DNA of 64,000 bases from an uncultured bacterium (GTDB lineage: Bacteria; Verrucomicrobiota; Lentisphaeria; Victivallales; UBA1829), in the NCBI GenBank assembly GCA_900548385.1, contig URKJ01000013.1, positions 1 through 64,000 of the forward strand, given 5' to 3'. A model generated the notes under the pieces. It was not told the origin of the DNA. It saw nothing but the letters and a program-made list of their open reading frames with translations, and did not search any database. The number at the start of each line of letters is the position of its first letter. The stretch's first letter is position 1. Positions 61,084-64,000 of this stretch are shown here, piece by piece. The position numbers and the translations under genes are program-made.

Positions 61084-61842
61084 TCAGTATTTCCAAAGGT
61101 TTTGGAGTTCCTGTTTCCGCTTCAGAGTATCATAAACGGTTTTCAGTTCCTGAATATTGCGGACGGGAACAAGAACCCATTTGATTTCGCTGAACTGATC
61201 CTGTTCATATTCGCCGTCGGAGATGCCGAAGAACCAGGAGCCTTTTGACTTTCCAAAGTCATTGATCCCGATATTGGAATAGACCGTTCGGGCGGGAGAA
61301 CGCAGGTCCGTGGTAATGATCCCATACGTTTTCCCGTCGTTTCCCGTATAAAGAAAGTATTCATGGGCAGAGAGTTTTTTCCATGCGGTTCCGAGTCGGA
61401 GTTCTCCATTTTCCGCAGGCAGGGAAGCCGTTGTTACGGGCAGGCTCCAGAGCTGTTTGCATTTTACTGCGCCGATGAAATCGCGGTTGTATGTTTTACT
61501 GCTGATAAAGATACCGGGGAAGTCGTTCCGGACCGTTACTCTGATCTCCGTCTGTACGTTTTCCCCATCGCGGTTTTTTCCTGTCCGGGAGAGCCGCTGT
61601 ACCGCTTTTATTTCCGGCGTGTTCTGGAGCAGCTCCAATGTCTGAGCGTTATCCGGCTGCTGGGCGGAGAAGTGAAGCGGCAATTTGCCGTCGATGGTGA
61701 CGAGCGGATAGTTTTTATGTATGAGTATGTTCAGCGTTCCATGCCTGAGTGTGGCACTGTGCGGTTTGAGTTCTGCGGAAAAATCCTGCCCGCTTAACGG
61801 AAAGATGACGAGAGCGGCGAGCGCGGAAAGCAGAAGTTTCAT
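61084..61842 (-). CDS. Secreted protein of unknown function
   Basis: A 252-residue exported protein, signal peptide about 1-18 (MKLLLSALAALVIFPLS). It is beta-rich, with KPHSATLRHGTLNILIHKNY and EYFLYTGNDGKTYGIITTD. No family could be assigned. Start 61842 follows GGAGGAA-like bases and lies 11 bases after the stop of the upstream gene, so the two form an operon. It is likely to act with that large protein at the cell surface. Confidence 0.75.
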   Translation of the reverse strand: MKLLLSALAALVIFPLSGQDFSAELKPHSATLRHGTLNILIHKNYPLVTIDGKLPLHFSAQQPDNAQTLELLQNTPEIKAVQRLSRTGKNRDGENVQTEIRVTVRNDFPGIFISSKTYNRDFIGAVKCKQLWSLPVTTASLPAENGELRLGTAWKKLSAHEYFLYTGNDGKTYGIITTDLRSPARTVYSNIGINDFGKSKGSWFFGISDGEYEQDQFSEIKWVLVPVRNIQELKTVYDTLKRKQELQNLWKY

Positions 61843-61853
61843 GATGATTCCTC

Positions 61854-64000
61854 CTATTGCTGTACGGAAATTCCGATCAGGATCGGAATGCCGGTTGAGT
61901 TTGAAATAAAGTCGATGGATTCCACTTCGACATTGTGTTCGGGATTGGTCCATTCCAGCACATAGACACCGACTTCCACAGGCGCCCCCTCCGGAGCGGT
62001 GCGCCAGCCGATCAATGCTTCCGGGACTTCTTTGACATTCCACCAGTCACCGAGGTTGCGGAAGCCGGTCAGCGGAATGGTGTGCTCCGCAATCGTTCCG
62101 CCGCCTCCGCCGCGCCCGATGTTCATTTTGATCTTCAACGCGGCGAATTCCGCTTTCGGTGTATATTTGGAAGTCATCAGGAAGTACAGTTTTTCCACCT
62201 GCCTGCCGATTTTGATCCCGGTGATACGGTCCGGCAGGAAACCGGTTCCGGTGATTTTTCCCCCGCGCAGAACAAGGCAGGATTTTCCGTTGTTCTGTGC
62301 CGGGTCGATTACATCGAACAGAACTCCGGCAAAGGTGCGTTTTCCGACGGGGAACATCCGTGCGTCGTGATCGGGACCATGATCCGACCAGCCGCCTTTC
62401 CGGTCGTGTGCCGTGTCATCGCGGAAGCCCATATTTGCGTAGGGACGCAGATCAACGGGAACGATCCGGTCCGGAGCAACGGAATAAGTGCGCGTTCCGG
62501 TTTTCCCGGCGATGAGCCGAGGAGCGCGGGGATTGTTGAATCCACCGGTGGTGTAGTCCAGCAGATTGAACAGATAGCGGGTTGCAACGGAATCGTATCC
62601 CAGGCGTTCGAGCGCGCGGAGTTGTGAGATCAGCCATCGTCCGTTTCCATGGCGGAATTCTGCCACAGTCATCCCCATCCGGTAATTGAACGTCATACTC
62701 ATGGCGAGAACCCCGTCGTTCAACGGCAGGATTGCGTTCCGGAACAGTTCCATGGATCCGGGATCGCCCTCTTTGCCGTTCCAGTATCGGAACTGATCCT
62801 GTCCAAGTCCGGCAAACAGCGGATGACGTTTCAGCGTCAATTCGGTCCAGTCGCGGAAGCCGGAAGACATTGTACGGAGACGCAGATCGTCGCACAGAGT
62901 ATCCAGTTCGAGAGCGACGGCTTTTCCGCCTTGCTCTACCCATTTCGCGGCGGCTCTCATGTTGTTTTCAGAAATGCCGGGCAGAAGAAGCAGAACGTCC
63001 CTGTGATTGTCCGGAACGGCGTTCACCGTATGGAAAGGCAGCCTCAGACGTTTCAGAAATGCCTGAAGTTCCGGATGATTTCCCCATACCGCAAGTTCGG
63101 AGCGGGGGCGGGGAGAAAGTTTCAATGCCGCCGGATCCTGTACGAAAATCTCAAACTCGTTTCGTCCGATTTCCTTTCCGTTCTCGTGAACCGTCAGGAT
63201 CAGCAGGGATTCGCCGTCCGGTCCGTCCGCAGAAATCGTCACGGGAAGTTTCCACATTTCTCCCGGCTGCAGAGACGGAAAACGGAGCGGAGTCTGTGCC
63301 GGACCGTTTTTCTGAGAGATTGTGACTGTGGGCGCATTCAGCGTGCGTTCCGAGTCGTTGATCAGATAGAGTTCCGTCGGAAACGTTTTTTTGGCGATCA
63401 GATTGCGCGGAGCGAAACCGGAGAAGCAGGCGAGAATCGGCTGCTGTGCCAGTTTTGCCGCTTGAAATGTTGAATTGACGTATTCGCCGAATGTGAACCG
63501 TCGGAAGATTCCCGGCAGATGCAGAATGTAACCGGCGACCGTGGAGCGCAGACGGCGGAACTGTTCGATGATCTGGCGGTTGTGCCATGCCTGAATCCGG
63601 TATGATTCGCGTTCGTTGACCGAGTCGAGCAGAGGAATCAGCGAGTATTCGCATGCTTCCGAAAGATAGGCGGGTTTGATGACTCGCAGATTTTTCGCCA
63701 GCCATTTCCGGTCGAATTCACCGTTGCGGATATGCGGCGAAAAATCCCGTTTCCGGTTGCGGAAGACTACGGCTCCACCATCGGAAGCAGGGGCGAACGT
63801 GTAGAATTCGGATGATTCGCCAACGAACATGATACGCGGGTTGCCGCCGTTTTCTCCGGTATAATTGTTCTTGAACCGGCGGTAGGAGGCGGAATAGGAA
63901 TCTGTTTCCGCATGTTTCAGTTTGCGGTTGGTTCCGTATGGATGGCAAATGTCGTAATCCGCCTTTGCCGTGCCGAGAGACGGATGGTAGATGAGATCGC
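61854..64000 (-). CDS. Large protein, glycoside-hydrolase-like context (5' end beyond the window)
   Basis: The reading frame is open from 64000 to the stop at 61854, so at least 715 residues are present and the true start lies outside. An internal ATG at 63830 is not the start because the frame continues upstream with no stop (ADYDICHPYGTNRKLKHAE). The middle has a glutamine-amidotransferase-like region (LAVWGNHPELQAFLKRLRLP, DVLLLLPGI, WVEQGGKAVALELD) and an Ig-like beta-domain before it. The C-terminus is beta-rich (ALIGWRTAPEGAPVEVGVYV). This layout resembles multidomain glycan-active enzymes of Lentisphaerae, but no catalytic residues are seen in this part. Confidence 0.7.
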   Translation of the reverse strand, partial: DLIYHPSLGTAKADYDICHPYGTNRKLKHAETDSYSASYRRFKNNYTGENGGNPRIMFVGESSEFYTFAPASDGGAVVFRNRKRDFSPHIRNGEFDRKWLAKNLRVIKPAYLSEACEYSLIPLLDSVNERESYRIQAWHNRQIIEQFRRLRSTVAGYILHLPGIFRRFTFGEYVNSTFQAAKLAQQPILACFSGFAPRNLIAKKTFPTELYLINDSERTLNAPTVTISQKNGPAQTPLRFPSLQPGEMWKLPVTISADGPDGESLLILTVHENGKEIGRNEFEIFVQDPAALKLSPRPRSELAVWGNHPELQAFLKRLRLPFHTVNAVPDNHRDVLLLLPGISENNMRAAAKWVEQGGKAVALELDTLCDDLRLRTMSSGFRDWTELTLKRHPLFAGLGQDQFRYWNGKEGDPGSMELFRNAILPLNDGVLAMSMTFNYRMGMTVAEFRHGNGRWLISQLRALERLGYDSVATRYLFNLLDYTTGGFNNPRAPRLIAGKTGTRTYSVAPDRIVPVDLRPYANMGFRDDTAHDRKGGWSDHGPDHDARMFPVGKRTFAGVLFDVIDPAQNNGKSCLVLRGGKITGTGFLPDRITGIKIGRQVEKLYFLMTSKYTPKAEFAALKIKMNIGRGGGGGTIAEHTIPLTGFRNLGDWWNVKEVPEALIGWRTAPEGAPVEVGVYVLEWTNPEHNVEVESIDFISNSTGIPILIGISVQQ

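Noticed and set aside
1..64000. tRNA, rRNA, CRISPR arrays, transposases, phage genes
   Set aside because: None was recognised by reading; a tRNA or covariance-model scan could not be run.

Overview
The window looks like a chromosomal segment of a Lentisphaerota bacterium, probably a gut Victivallales relative. This is inferred from gene content, not from a marker gene. The supporting genes are a DUF1549/DUF1501 pair with signal peptides (typical of Planctomycetes, Verrucomicrobia and Lentisphaerae), stand-alone prepilin-like proteins with an FTLVELLVV helix, a GntR-HTH/LacI-sensor hybrid regulator next to secreted glycoside hydrolases, and strictly anaerobic ribonucleotide reduction. No rRNA, tRNA, CRISPR array, insertion sequence or prophage gene was seen. 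Many intergenic regions carry recognisable sigma-70-like promoters (TTGAC/TTGAA-like, 16-17 bp, TATATT/TATACT-like), which helps to define operons.

Layout. 1-7.0 kb: an AraC regulator and a leftward operon (DUF1549, DUF1501, pre-peptidase-domain protein, RidA/chorismatase-like). 7.1-9.9 kb: a membrane Zn-peptidase, a second AraC regulator and a Ca/Na antiporter. 9.9-13.0 kb: anaerobic ribonucleotide reductase locus, in which the glycyl-radical domain of NrdD is a separate 51-residue gene with its own ribosome binding site, followed by nrdG; the promoter carries NrdR-box-like sites. 13.2-17.9 kb: dehydroquinase-like protein, flippase-like membrane protein, then ymdB-nadC-ruvA-2'-5' RNA ligase-like. 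17.9-26.3 kb: a seven-gene leftward operon that looks like a peptide (RiPP-type) export system. It holds an HlyD-like adaptor, a C39-peptidase ABC exporter, a second ABC exporter, a membrane-tethered type I periplasmic-binding protein, an ECF sigma factor and two Nif11-type leader peptides, one with a Gly-Gly cleavage site and a short core. 26.5-36.2 kb: glycosyltransferase, sugar kinase, PFL/ACT pair, and a leftward operon starting with nrdR-clcA-ATP-cone protein. 36.3-42.8 kb: prepilin-like proteins, the hybrid regulator with a clear operator, and two glycoside hydrolases. 43-54.6 kb: DUF6625 glycosyltransferase, ilvE, pal-like lipoprotein, and a long rightward run including paaK, leuS and two sugar-nucleotide/glycosyl-transfer genes. 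54.7-64 kb: a GGGtGRT/NifU-like pair, two VN-G repeat surface proteins, leuA, a D,D-carboxypeptidase, and two secreted proteins of unknown function, the last cut by the window end.

The two most notable systems are the Nif11/NHLP-type operon, which has no recognisable modification enzyme and carries an unusual sensor/sigma pair, and the split NrdD whose zinc knuckle and glycyl-radical loop are on a separate small protein. The second has a regulatory link in the same window: NrdR (35.7-36.2 kb) and NrdR-box-like sites in the nrdD promoter (9.9 kb).
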